Part shown: positions 35,801 to 44,612 of the stretch, in pieces
How the letters are laid out: each line of letters begins with the position of its first letter
Position numbering within the stretch: the first letter of the stretch is position 1
NCBI GenBank assembly: GCA_025769875.1
Contig: JAGFNK010000086.1
Span: forward strand, 1-64,000
Length of the DNA: 64,000 nucleotides
Direction of reading: 5' to 3'
Source of the DNA: Russula earlei
Lineage: Eukaryota; Basidiomycota; Agaricomycetes; Russulales; Russulaceae
Notes under the pieces: model-generated
What the model saw: the letters and a program-made list of their open reading frames with translations, nothing else
The model's database searches: none
What the model was told of the DNA's origin: nothing
Translations under genes and position numbers: made by a program

Positions 35801-36846
35801 TCATTGAGCTCGGCTTCACGCGCACGCATTCTGATGCCGGCGTCTATCATCGCCAAGACGCGGGGGGATCCACTATCATTATCATCCTCTATGTCGATGA
35901 TATCACAATCTTAAGCGACTCGCGCGCGCAGATCACTGGCATCAAACAATCACTGTCTACACGCTATGAGATGACTGATCTAGGCGAGATCGAGTCCTAT
36001 CTTGGGATCCGCGTAACGCGCGATCGCTCGGCTAAAGTGTTAGACATTGACCAATCTAGGTACATCTCGGAGATCGTTAATCGCTTCGGGATGGCGGATT
36101 CCAATCCGGTCCGCACCCCACTTCCGTCCGGCGCGGAAATACATCTGGTTAAGCATACTGGACAGGCAACGCCTTCGGAAATAAAGTACTACCAGAGAAT
36201 AATTGGCAGCCTCCTGTATGTGCAAATCGGAACGCGTCCAGACATCTCTTTTGCAGTCTCGCGTCTTGCACAGTATTCCAGCAATCCGTCAGCACAGCAC
36301 CTACGCCTTGCAAAATATGTGCTATCTTATCTTAACAGCACAGCCCAACTAAAGCTACATTACGATGGCGCGCAAGGCGTCGGACTACACGGATACTCCG
36401 ATTCTAGTCTCGGAGATGACGCAGATGACTTTCACTCCACTTCGGGCTATGTATTCTTGCTATCCGGAGCTGCGATTTCCTGGTCCTCGCGTAAGCAGAA
36501 GACCATCGCCCAGAGCACCACTCAAGCCGAGTATATGGCCCTAGCCGACGCAGCTAATCAAGCCGCGTGGTATCGGAGCTTCTTCTCCGAAATCGGCTAC
36601 GATATCACTGATCCGATTCCGCTCCATGGTGATAACAAAGGCGCCGTAGATCTTGCGCTCAATCCCGTCACCGGAAGAAGATCAAAACATATCCCCATAA
36701 AGCATCACGCAATCAGACAGTACATCGAGGACGGACTGATTGATCTAGTCAGAACGCCCACAGCAGAGATGCTTGCTGATGGTCTAACCAAGCCGCACGC
36801 TCATGTGTTACTTCAGACTTTCATCACTGGATTAGGTCTCATCTGA
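32821..36846 (+). CDS. Copia gag-pol polyprotein, uninterrupted
   Basis: A 1341-codon single frame, starting 249 bp after the 5' LTR. In order: a UBN2-type gag region, with zinc knuckle CYYCQKLGHKSPEC at residues about 217-230 (CX2CX4HX4C). Aspartic protease DSGAT with Asp at about 292. Integrase zinc-binding HX3-4H...CX2C from about 421, and catalytic D484, D547, E583 (D-62-D-35-E). A proline-rich linker follows at about 715-790. Reverse transcriptase with DVKSAFLNG and YVDD (D1026, D1027). RNase H with D1194, E1237 and D1271. The stop is at 36846, 33 bp before the 3' LTR. All catalytic residues are present. No gag/pol frameshift exists, so the gag:pol ratio must be set some other way. Confidence 0.95.
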   Translation: MAPSIFTFPPGVTMEIFDGSNWSTWSSRVLAVCRMNGFRHHITDSPPSPPDTAWDSEEQVLLGVFEVYVQKDILLAVSDDTKFKSCKDKWEELKRAYGGVGSMAAFNSWVSLTGTALDDTTPMLPQLQKLNDARNTLQNNDMKISDLQFSFILIKALPDAYSAVASTILAAGAPKDLSPQTIQERILNEEGRRAGPSASLNKVAPVKKDKDKSKIKCYYCQKLGHKSPECRKKKKDEEEKAKKGKGAAGGAQTSKVNAHIVETTATITEVSDDDNEIRVSLYATARSRWMVDSGATHHITPFRSDFISWAPASGSVSLGGHAVISQIGTGSVSVRPSGGTGDVQLTLSDVMHVPEADARYFSVSALLRKGGQITFTKDGFQIHIKDRKIAQGYMENNLFWFDLSIPSLHAQSGALSLDIWHQRMGHMSRNALIRYSDSVNGISLSSTDKDLAPCPGCQLGKQPRLPFSGSSKRSERRLQIVHSDLAGPMQVRSIRGASYFATFIDDYSRFGVVYFLKTKDQCADAFKKYMAWAENQTSETVKALHSDRGGEYMSGALRSVLTQKGIEHKLTMPGSPQQNGLAERWNRTLENKMRAMIHSAGLTLGFWELATDAAVHIHNRTPTRVLGWRTPHELWDSGHIPDVSYFRVFGCRAYVHVPDAKRKKLDPKAIEMTFVGYESGSKGYRLWNPATRKIVLSRDVTFDEAFFPAKASGGPSALPIPPLVPAGPITFSLPEPVPHQPDGRAPPETPANLAATPPNVSVYHTPPSRIPIPTPPALLRPAFMTRPPSPRRLRANPRPNPRYFGEDNAERPARRGRVSHTALLATAEALNPVSYREAMASDSADEWKAACQYEIDALARNGTWDLVDLPPGRKAVKSRWVFARKSDGRFRARVVAKGFTQIEGLDYSDTFSPVARFESLRLLLALAALEDWEIHQMDVKSAFLNGLLDEEIYMEQPQGFTVPETSHQVCRLKKAIYGLKQASRAWNLQFHGVLIELGFTRTHSDAGVYHRQDAGGSTIIIILYVDDITILSDSRAQITGIKQSLSTRYEMTDLGEIESYLGIRVTRDRSAKVLDIDQSRYISEIVNRFGMADSNPVRTPLPSGAEIHLVKHTGQATPSEIKYYQRIIGSLLYVQIGTRPDISFAVSRLAQYSSNPSAQHLRLAKYVLSYLNSTAQLKLHYDGAQGVGLHGYSDSSLGDDADDFHSTSGYVFLLSGAAISWSSRKQKTIAQSTTQAEYMALADAANQAAWYRSFFSEIGYDITDPIPLHGDNKGAVDLALNPVTGRRSKHIPIKHHAIRQYIEDGLIDLVRTPTAEMLADGLTKPHAHVLLQTFITGLGLI

Positions 36847-36870
36847 TCTAATCTACTGACTGTCTAGATC

Positions 36871-36879
36871 ACGGGGGGA
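36871..36879 (+). promoter_or_regulatory. Polypurine tract
   Basis: A short purine run with six G residues immediately upstream of the 3' LTR, in the position of the plus-strand primer of LTR retrotransposons. Confidence 0.75.
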
Positions 36880-37316
36880 TGTTGAGATAAAGAGTAGCCG
36901 AAGAGTTGACGCGTCGGCCTAAACTGTCCGGGCGGCCCACAGGCCCGGACCACATAAGTGTTTCAGCTCAATTGATGAAACGCGTACGATAACAAAATTG
37001 ATAGTATGATCTAAGACAATCGGTAGCTAGCACATAGTGATCGTGAAAACAATTTGATAGTTACTATAGACAAAATAATTAGGGACGCTCTCAGATACTT
37101 AAGAGCGTCGTACATACAGTAGATACTTCAGTTTCGTCTCACAGAAACTGAAGTAAGTACTTACTATCTCACGATCTTATCAGTAGCTGATTACGCGTTG
37201 TAGTATCATTTTATTAGGTAAATATGACACAAGCAAGTTTCTTCTCACAGAAACTGAATATCATTTTTATTAGATCTATTACGATCTAATCTACCTCATC
37301 ACTGCGCGATTCAACA
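36880..37316 (+). repeat. 3' LTR of the copia element
   Basis: 437 bp, same sequence as the 5' LTR as far as can be read, followed by target duplication GACGC (37317-37321). Confidence 0.95.
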
Positions 37317-38068
37317 GACGCATAGCCAAATGCGATCGCATGTGTGATCAGTTTCCGCGGACGGATGCGAGGCAAGGGACGGCAAATTCAAAGAGCGCCG
37401 GCGCACATACGTCGCGTGACACGTACGATCGTCCAGAATTGGAACCCCGCTCGAGGGTCAGCAGAACTCAATGCGGCCTGGTCACCACGTGTGCGGTGCG
37501 CGCTGTGCGAGCTCATAATTTGCGACTGTAAGTAAGCCTCATGTACAGTATAAGAAAAGGCATATCTTGACGCAGCCAGCCATGCAGCGATCGCGGGGTA
37601 AAACATCGACGGGTGGATGCCTGTCACATAGGCCGCTGCACACGGTAGAACACCTTTCGAGTCGAGGTGACCCGAATTGGTGACGCACAAAACTTATAAT
37701 TACATGTTCAAGCTCAGGCTTTTTATTTTCGCTTTCGCACCTCGGCCGCCAAGTTTTGGCAGTTTAGCTTCGCGATATATATATTTTTTTGTCTCGGCTC
37801 TTTTCTTCGCAGAAAGTCTTATGATTTCGGTGTTTCAACACTAGGTATATTGTGAGCGTCGAGAACGCGCTTCTCTTGGAACTGTTTCTGATTGTTTCAT
37901 GACCATCCTCGTTCAAATCATTTCAACAGGTCATGGATTGCCCGAATCTACTTGGCTTCCACTTTCCACAAAATGATCGATGGCCCAAACTTGATTTGGA
38001 TCTTGTTGCAGTCCACGCAGAATATTATTCACCTGGATCAAGATAGTGAGCACAAAACCAACTAACTT

Positions 38069-38544
38069 CTATGAGAATGTTACTCTAGCGTCCTTTTCCT
38101 TCAGCGTCCAGAGATTGACATTAAATCGAGGTAGGAAGAGAGGGTCACAAATGCTAAAGACACATTACAACGTCAGCTCCAACCCAAAGGTAAGAAGAGA
38201 CATCCACCTACAAGTACTTGTTAGTATTTTCCTCACTTTGTACGAGTACCCATTCCGTTCCAATGATCCCCGCTCCAAGGTAACTCCAGACGATATTGCC
38301 TTTCGGTCTGGTGACATACCCGTTGAGGGTGAGACGATAGCGTTCGCCTTCGATATGCTCGACAACCCACTGCGAATAACATTCGTCACGAAGTACGATT
38401 AATGACAGTTGGACTTACAACGGCAGGGCGATCTGTACCAATAATTGGCTTAATTGTGGGTAGAGTGAGATCGTGGCCAGCCCACTGGCCAAGATCAACG
38501 TTTTTAATTGTGTATAGTCCGCTAGGCAGCACCGGCGAGGCCAT
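38069..38544 (-). CDS. I66-like beta-trefoil protease inhibitor, copy A
   Basis: A small three-exon gene. The ATG at 38544 gives MASPVLPSGLYTIKNV and then LTLPTIKPIIGTDRPAV. A 49-bp intron leads to WVVEHIEGERYRLTLNGY and IIGTEWVLVQ. A second intron, with donor after a split Asn codon, leads to FNVNLWTLKEKDARVTFS and the stop at 38069. The product is about 120 residues without a signal peptide. The pattern PSGLYxIxNV, WxVExxxxxxYxL and TEWxxxx is that of fungal serine protease inhibitors of MEROPS family I66 (cospin type), a beta-trefoil fold acting against insect and nematode digestive proteases. It is slightly shorter than cospin (about 150). The family assignment is from pattern only. Confidence 0.55.
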
Positions 38545-38586
38545 GATATTTGGATGGACAAGTGGGCTACCTGAGAGGACAGCAAC

Positions 38587-38594
38587 TTATAAGG
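38587..38594 (-). promoter_or_regulatory. TATA-like box of inhibitor copy A
   Basis: CTTATAAG lies about 43 bp upstream of the start codon. The same position is occupied by TTATATAAG in copy B (52404-52412) and TTTATAAGG in copy C (49737-49745), so a TATA-type core promoter is conserved among the three copies. Confidence 0.5.
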
Positions 38595-38739
38595 GTACAC
38601 AGGGGCATCGCCGCATCGGGGTTCTCTGACCCGGAAGCTCACTTTAAGAATGGACAAGTCATGCATAGAGAACAATCACAACAATCACGAGCAAAAAATG
38701 GAACGGATGATGGCATGGAAGTCTTTAATCACATAGTCA

Positions 38740-39300
38740 GCTAACATTTCCTGTGGAATTCCGAGTCTGCGAATTCGTAGTCTCCCTGCTTGCATCGGAT
38801 CACTGTTTTCGGTCCGAACATCCGAAATGCTGTTGATCTGCCTCGATTCTTCACCTCGAGCCTCGAGCAGGCAACGAACGGATCCTCGCCACCCACGATG
38901 GACGTTTGAAGTATTCCCGATTGGAATTGAATCTCTGCACTTGGCGCCACTGATAAATCCTGATTACTACACGCATGTGCGATTCTGCATTGGACATGTC
39001 ATGATTACCCATGAGAGGAATGATAAGCAGACTCAGCACATGTTAGCAGGGGTATATGAGCTCACGTTACCATGACTGTGGGCATGATAGGCCTCTATCA
39101 TGTTCACACGAACTGAATGGAGTATTTTGAGACGCACTTATTAGAGATTCAGTCAATGATTTAGAATGCTGGTGGGAATTGCCAGTGAGTGGCGCCTCCG
39201 TGTGTGAATATCTTCACTGACTCTGATCAGCAGAGTCGGGTACATGTAATACACAAACCATCTGAGAGCAACTTGATAAGATAAAACTTGTACGACTATA
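38740..39300. other. Conserved non-assigned segment of unit A
   Basis: Shared with 52500-53110. Frames on either strand differ by indels between the two copies, so no protein is conserved. It may be intergenic DNA or a decayed exon. Confidence 0.35.
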
Positions 39301-39521
39301 ATACGAGTAATTCATGGTCCATCGAGCACCAAGAGGTCCCCAGGGGCGTGGGGGATGCCGGTTGAAGTCGAACCCTCCGCAGGTCTTCCCGGAATGGAAG
39401 CGGGCTTTGGGTCAATGATGGATCGCACGCTCGTCACTGCATAGCAATTATAACCACAAGAGGCAGAGACTAAAAAGTCGAAAGAGGTAAATTGCATCTG
39501 TAGGGCAGTCCTGAGGGGTAT

Positions 39522-39694
39522 AGTTTGATGGGCGTTGACAATGATTTGTTAGGTACATCAATCATCATGTCCCCAGTCCCGATTGCATAGAAAACATGGT
39601 TATTCACTGCACTTATGGGCCTAGGTTCAATATTGCGATAAGTGACGAATTGGTGATGGAAAGGGGACATGTGGGTCCAGGCTCCTGATGTCAA
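39522..39694 (-). pseudogene. Copia pol fragment (protease region)
   Basis: Read leftward from 39694 the frame gives TSGAWTHMSPFHHQFVTY, then PRPISAVNNHVFYAIGTGDM and IDVPN, the aspartic-protease neighbourhood of fungal copia polyproteins. The catalytic motif itself is damaged: CTTGAC-A-TCAGGAGCC would read LDSGA but for one extra base. The fragment is cut at 39521, where duplicated unit A begins. It belongs with the gag at 41779-42622, from which it is separated by the LTR palindrome. Confidence 0.65.
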
Positions 39695-40653
39695 GACTCA
39701 CTGCTGAACTATCCAGTTCAAGAGCAAGGGGTAAGCTCAAAGACAAGTCAGTGGACGTCCAAGACTGCATGGGCAAGAAGTAGGGTCCAAAGCAGTAGCA
39801 AATACCAGAGTGGTATAGTTACTGGTAGAGTCAAGCAAGTATGCAGGGAAGAAGCCAGAATGGTCACAAGGTGACAGTCCTTAAAGGAGTATCCCAGGAT
39901 TGGAGAGTGCCATAAACAAATGGACAGTCTGAGGACTGTCCACTACTTTATTGAGCACTTATATACTACAAGAGAACTGCTAAATAGGGAACAAATCATA
40001 ACCTTGTTATCAAGCATAATAGAGTGATGAGTAAGAAATTGGAGTACACTTACTGAGCATGCTCAGTCATGCTCAGTAAGCTGCTGAGTAAGAAGGCTTC
40101 TCTTGATGAGTAAGAGCCTTTACTGTTCATGTGTTCACTGCTCTAGTACACGTGTGAAGCACCTGATTCATTTCCTGTTAGTTAGTTTAGGGCTGGTCAT
40201 TTGAGGACTTGTAGTTTAGTTCAGAGATTATAGTTGCCTATAAGGCCCCTTATATAGTTCTATTAGGGTCCTTAGAGTCAGCCCTAATACTTCTGTTAAA
40301 GGTCCTTAGTATTGCTGTATAGTTTGTTCTATAGTTATTAGAGTCAGTCTAATAATGAGTTGTAGGGTCTTTAGTATTGTGTTAGTGCCTATTGTAGAGC
40401 ACTTATAGTTGTCCTAAAGGGTCCTTAGGGAGGCTATAATACTGTCCTTTATTGCTAAAAGGGTTGCCATTGAGTGGGGCTTGCTGTATGTCAATTGTGC
40501 CAAGAATTGCTTGTGTGACAATGCATGTGCAATATTGTGGACACCTCTACTCACCCCTTTTGTCCGTGTGAACAGGGTGACACCATAGAGGCCAGGTTTC
40601 CTCTCATAAGGAAGGGTCCTTCAAGGGCCCTCTCCAGGAAATGGTTCATGACA
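39689..40653 (-). repeat. LTR-like arm, left half of a 2.1-kb palindrome
   Basis: An LTR-like sequence of about 952 bp reading on the minus strand (start TGTCATGAACC at 40653, end TTCAGCA at 39702), followed by 13 bp GTGAGTCTTGACA. On that strand it has a TATATAAG and an AATAAAG signal about 15 bp apart. It is an inverted copy of 40816-41778, with about 85-90 percent agreement by eye. Confidence 0.75.
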
Positions 40654-40815
40654 CCCGGGTCATAGAGCTCAGCCTCATGTTTGGTGCATGTCTTGCTCAT
40701 CGCTGTTGCTAACTGCTCTTCAGGTCTTCAGGTGCACAAGTTGTCTTGTCCTGAGTCCTGTCCATTTGTGTTGTCATCAATGATGCTTTTGATGACCACC
40801 CAGGCCTCAACCTCC

Positions 40816-41778
40816 TGTCATGAACCATTCTCCGGAGAGGGCCCTTGAAGGACCCTTCCTTATAGGAGGAAACCCAGCCTCTATGGTGTCACCCTGTTCA
40901 CACGAGCAAAAGGGGTGAGTAGAGGTGTCCACAATATCACGCGCGCATTGTTGCGCGAGCGATTCTCGGCACAATCGACATACAGCAAGCCCCACTTAAA
41001 GGCAACCCTTCTAGCAACAAAAGACAGTATTAGGGCCTTCCTAAGGACCCTTTGGAATGACCCTAGGAGCTCTACAATAGGTACTAACCTAGTATCAAAG
41101 GCCCTACAACGTGTTATTAGACCAACTCTAATAACTATAGAACGAACTATAAGGCAACACTAAGGACCTTAATAGAAGTATTAGGGTCGACTCTAGGGAC
41201 CCTAATAGAACTATATAAGGGCCTTATAAGATAACACTATTCCCCAACCAAACTACAAGTCCTCAAATGACCGGCCCTAAACTAACTAACAGGAAATGAA
41301 TCAGGTGCTCGCACGTGCACTAAAGCAGTGAACACGTGGACAATGGAAGCTCTTACTCATCAAAGAGAAGCTTTCTTACTCAGCAGCTTACTGAGCATGA
41401 CTGAGCATGCTCAGTAAGCGTCCTCCGACTTCTTACTCATCACTCCATTGTGCTTGATAACAAGGTTATGACTTGTTCCCTATTTAGCAGTTCTCTTGTA
41501 GTATATAAGCGCTCAATAAAGTAGCGGACAGTCCTCAGACTGTCCATTTGTTTACGGCACTCTCCATCCCTGGGATACTCCTTTAAGGACCATCCCCTTG
41601 TGACTACCCTGGCCTCTCCTCTGTGTGACTGCTCGACTCTCACAGTAACAGTACCTCTCTGGTATCTGTTGCTACTCTGGACTCTACTCCTTGCTCACGC
41701 CGTCTTGGACGTTTATCGACTCGTCTTCGAGCTTATCCCTCGCTCTTGAACTGGATAGTTCAACAGTGAGTCTTGACA
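40816..41778 (+). repeat. LTR-like arm, right half of the palindrome
   Basis: An LTR-like sequence of about 950 bp on the plus strand, from TGTCATGAACC at 40816 to GTTCAACA at 41765, followed by the same 13 bp GTGAGTCTTGACA. GTATATAAG (41501) and AATAAA (41515) give an LTR-like promoter and poly-A arrangement. A 162-bp centre (40654-40815), without a recognised gene, separates the two arms. Both arms point outward. Confidence 0.75.
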
Positions 41779-42622
41779 CCTCCTTGGTCTTCTTGGCACC
41801 TATAGCAGCACCATCCTTCAACTCGGTTTTACACTTCAGTCCTTGGCCCTCCTTTCCACCGCCCTTGGCCCAGCAATCGGCCTTCATATGCCCCCTTTTG
41901 TGGCAGTTAAAACATTCAACGTCACACTTTTGCTTCTTTTGAGCTTTAGCTGCAAATGCTTTGTCATTGTTGGACTTGTCCTTCCTTAGAGCACATTTGT
42001 CATATTCATCCATGATGAGGCGGGTGATGGACGTTGGGGTGATGTCCTTCCCCACAATGTCAGCCACGGTGGAAATGGAGTTGAGGGTGCCATCATGCGA
42101 CTCAGGTAATGACCCCATGATGATGTTGGCATAATGCTTGTTGCTGACACTTTTTCCCATGGCCACTAGTTGCTTGCACATGTCGGTGAGTCTTTCAAAA
42201 TGCTCATGCATGTTGTCATCTTCTCCACAGCATGTGTTTTGTAGCTTCCTCCCTAAGTCAACCAGTAAGTTCCTGGATCTTCCTTCAAAGATCCCTTTTA
42301 ACTCATCCGACACGTCTTTCACACAGGTACCACTTTTGATGCGGTTGAAGATGGTATCAGGCATGGTCACCACGACCATGTGTTTAACAACAGCCTCATC
42401 TGAGGCCCAATGCATCTCGGGGACCATGCCTCCAACACTCCCAGTGTCCTTATATGCCTGAGTGATTGACATGGAAGAGAGGTGATCTTGCATGCCATGG
42501 GCACTCAATGCCCATGTCATTCGGTCTCGGTATGTGACCCAATTTGCTCCATCTGCTGCTAACTTGGTTACAGGTGTCCTAAAGTCCTCATTCATAGTGC
42601 TCAGATAAAACGGAGTAAGCAT
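41684..42622 (-). pseudogene. Copia gag remnant
   Basis: A 312-codon open frame from MLTPFYLSTMNEDF contains a gag-polypeptide (UBN2-type) region with ANWVTYRDRMTWALSAHG, then LPESHDGTL and the zinc knuckle CFNCHKRGHMKADCW (CX2CX4HX4C). After about position 41779 the frame merely runs on into the right LTR-like arm, so the true gag sequence ends there. No integrase, reverse transcriptase or RNase H was found; the protease piece lies beyond the palindrome. It is unrelated in sequence to the gag of the intact element at 32821. Confidence 0.75.
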
Positions 42623-42639
42623 TAAACGTTCTTAGTAAG

Positions 42640-43045
42640 GTGCATACTGATTTATTGGGCATCTTCAGGGCCCATAACCTAGTGAAGATTATGAGGCTGA
42701 GGTGAAGGTCCAAGGGCGCAACAATTGGTATGTGGAAGTGAGGAATGGGACTCAATGGCATGCATGAGGGGACCAAGCAGGAGATTACTCTCTCTTGGCC
42801 TTTGGCTTGTTTTTCTTTGAGCCTTTTTAAGTACATCTTCACAGCTACAATACTTGTAAGTACTAGTCATAAAATTTTGCTATGTAGTATAAATTTTCTC
42901 TTGAGCCAGACAAGTAAATATTGCCTTTGTGGCCTTCAGCCACAGTGTCAAGCTTGCACTCTTGGTGAGCTCCACAGTGTCCTTAAGACTTTTTTGTCAG
43001 TACCCATATCTGAGACACTCAAATAAAAAACTTCTTTTTAGCTTT
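42640..43045. other. Possible 5' region of the degraded copia element
   Basis: AT-rich sequence upstream of the gag start with no coding motif. It may hold the leader or LTR of the gag remnant, but no matching second LTR was found. Confidence 0.3.
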
Positions 43046-44110
43046 TTAACTTTTTAGCATGCACAATCAGAAACAAACGGGATGGATGCTGGATTGAGGC
43101 AAAGAGTTACTTGAAACAACTTTCCCCCATGAAGGGAGAGATCAAAAAATTCTATTCTGGCCCTTTTGGGTCTGGAGGCGTAGTGTGTCACACCACGAAG
43201 GTGTTGAATCGCACAGTGATAAGGTAGATTAGATCGTAATAGATCTAATAAAAGTGATATTCAGTTTCTGTGAGAAGAAACTGCTTGTGTCATATTTACC
43301 TAATAAAAGTGATACTACAACGTGTAATCAGCTACTGATAAGATTGTGAGATAGTAAGTACTTACTTCAGTTTCTGTGAGAAGAAACTGAAGTATCTACT
43401 GTATGTACGACGCTCTTAAGTATCTGAGAGCATCCCAAATTATTTTGTCTGTAGTAACTATCAAATTGTTTTCACAATCGTTATGTGCTAGCTACCGATT
43501 GTCTTAGATCACACTATCAATTTTGTTATCGCGTTTCAGCAACTGAGCTGAAACGCTTATGTGGTCCGGGCCTGTGGGCCGCCTGGACAGTTTGGGCCGA
43601 CGCGTCAAATGCTTCGGCTACTCTTTATCTCAACAGAAGGTGTTTCACATGTCTTCACCTTTGGTGGAGCAAAATCCACCAATTGCAAGGCTCACTCCTG
43701 TGCATTGGTTAACTGGTTTGTCCATAACAATGAGCCTGATCCTGACACTGGGATGTGGACAGATCAGTTGGAATGTAACAGGAAGGGAGAACTCAACATT
43801 CAGGTCATTTCCCTCAAGACTATTGCTCATGGAGCTCACCTCTTACCAGTACTATATGGTAGTAGCAGGATTCCCAATGACTTTTCTCATCATGATGCAT
43901 TGGACAGCTTTTATTCCTGCTTTGTAAATCACTTTATTGATCACAATGCCCATGCATTTGTCACTAGTTCATAAATATGTCTCTTGTAGTAAAAATTTTG
44001 ATGATCTGAGTTGGGTAGTATAGGTTTCTGAGTTTCTGGGTTTCAAGTTTCCAGAAACTTGGAGACCAATGGAAACCAGCAGAAGCCTGGAATCTAATTT
44101 GCCAGTTTTT
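43046..44110 (+). pseudogene. Plavaka (CACTA-type) ORF fragment, copy 2, split by a solo LTR
   Basis: Coding-like sequence before 43201 (CWIEAKSYLKQLSP, then FYSGPFGSGG) resumes after the solo LTR at 43636 as FTFGGAKSTNCKAHSCALV, NWFVHNNEPDPDTGMW, AHGAHLLPV, IPNDFSHHDALDSFYSCF and DHNAHAFVTSS with a stop at 43974. The 3' tail (to about 44110) matches copy 1 at 8215-8330. It is the longer of the two Plavaka remnants in the window. The TIRs and transposase core are not present. Confidence 0.65.
43202..43635 (-). mobile_element. Solo LTR of the same copia family, inverted
   Basis: The reverse complement matches the 437-bp LTR of the intact element along its whole length with scattered substitutions and small indels. 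The ends TGTTGA...CAACA are intact, and a perfect 5-bp target duplication GAAGG flanks it (43197-43201 and 43636-43640). It arose from a full insertion by LTR-LTR recombination. It interrupts the Plavaka reading frame. Confidence 0.9.
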
Positions 44111-44612
44111 TACTGATGGAGTGAGGGGATCCCTCACTCGGCCTCGTGCGCTCGCGATCGGGCTCACTCGCGCTCGGGAATCACAACAGTCATTGCCCTG
44201 CTTCCGGGCAAGTGGCGGGTGTGAGATAGTACCGTCATAGCACTTTTGGACCTTAACCATGTGTAGGATAGGATCTCCCCATCTCAGTCCTGGAGCAGCA
44301 GTTTGACGCGACATGCATGGCTCTTTCCAATTGATCCATGCAAAAGAAATAATAACTTGTCCAGTAGTCAGCCCTACGTCATTGTCGAGCATTCCTCTCT
44401 TAGTCATAGTGAGTTCAGTACTCATCGTAGGTCTAATGATGGCTGGACTGTTTTAACGACACATTTTCTCTGGACCTCATAGTTTGTATAATCATTGATA
44501 CATGACGTCACTTGTGACATTGTAGATAGTACGAAAAGAAATCTGATACAAATGTTTAGTACATCTCTACAACGAAGCACGCTGGACTTCGCGTGGCATG
44601 AAGCGTGAGGCG
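44111..44612. other. Intergenic region, no gene recognised
   Basis: It begins at the edge of the Plavaka similarity with the near-palindrome GGGATCCCTCACTCGG. The 153-codon minus frame at 43964-44425 has no recognised motif. Confidence 0.3.

Larger units (their letters stand above)
32135..37316 (+). mobile_element. Intact Ty1/copia LTR retrotransposon
   Basis: A complete 5182-bp element. Two 437-bp LTRs (TGTTGA...TTCAACA) show no difference on reading through. A 5-bp target duplication GACGC lies at 32130-32134 and 37317-37321. The primer site is immediately next to the 5' LTR, a purine tract immediately before the 3' LTR, and one gag-pol frame of 1341 codons has no stop. Integrase precedes reverse transcriptase, which defines Ty1/copia. 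Near-identical LTRs and an open frame point to a very recent insertion that may still be mobile. Confidence 0.95.
37430..39521. repeat. Duplicated unit A (inhibitor-gene segment)
   Basis: About 2.1 kb that aligns by eye with 51245-53335 almost throughout. Shared landmarks include GCTCATAATTTGCGACTGTAA (at 37513 and 51350), the whole inhibitor gene, the GGCCTCTATCATGTTCACACG zone and the ATTCATGGTCCATCGAGCAC zone. The match stops near 39521, where copia pol sequence begins. The unit starts about 110 bp after the copia target duplication. Confidence 0.85.

Noticed and set aside
40807..41163. ORFs within the right LTR-like arm
   Set aside because: They lie inside a repeated non-coding arm and are not conserved in the inverted left arm.
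39702..41765. Interpretation of the palindrome as a normal copia element with the gag at 41779-42622
   Set aside because: The arms are inverted, not direct, and the gag reads toward the outer end of the right arm, which is the wrong way for a 5' LTR followed by gag.
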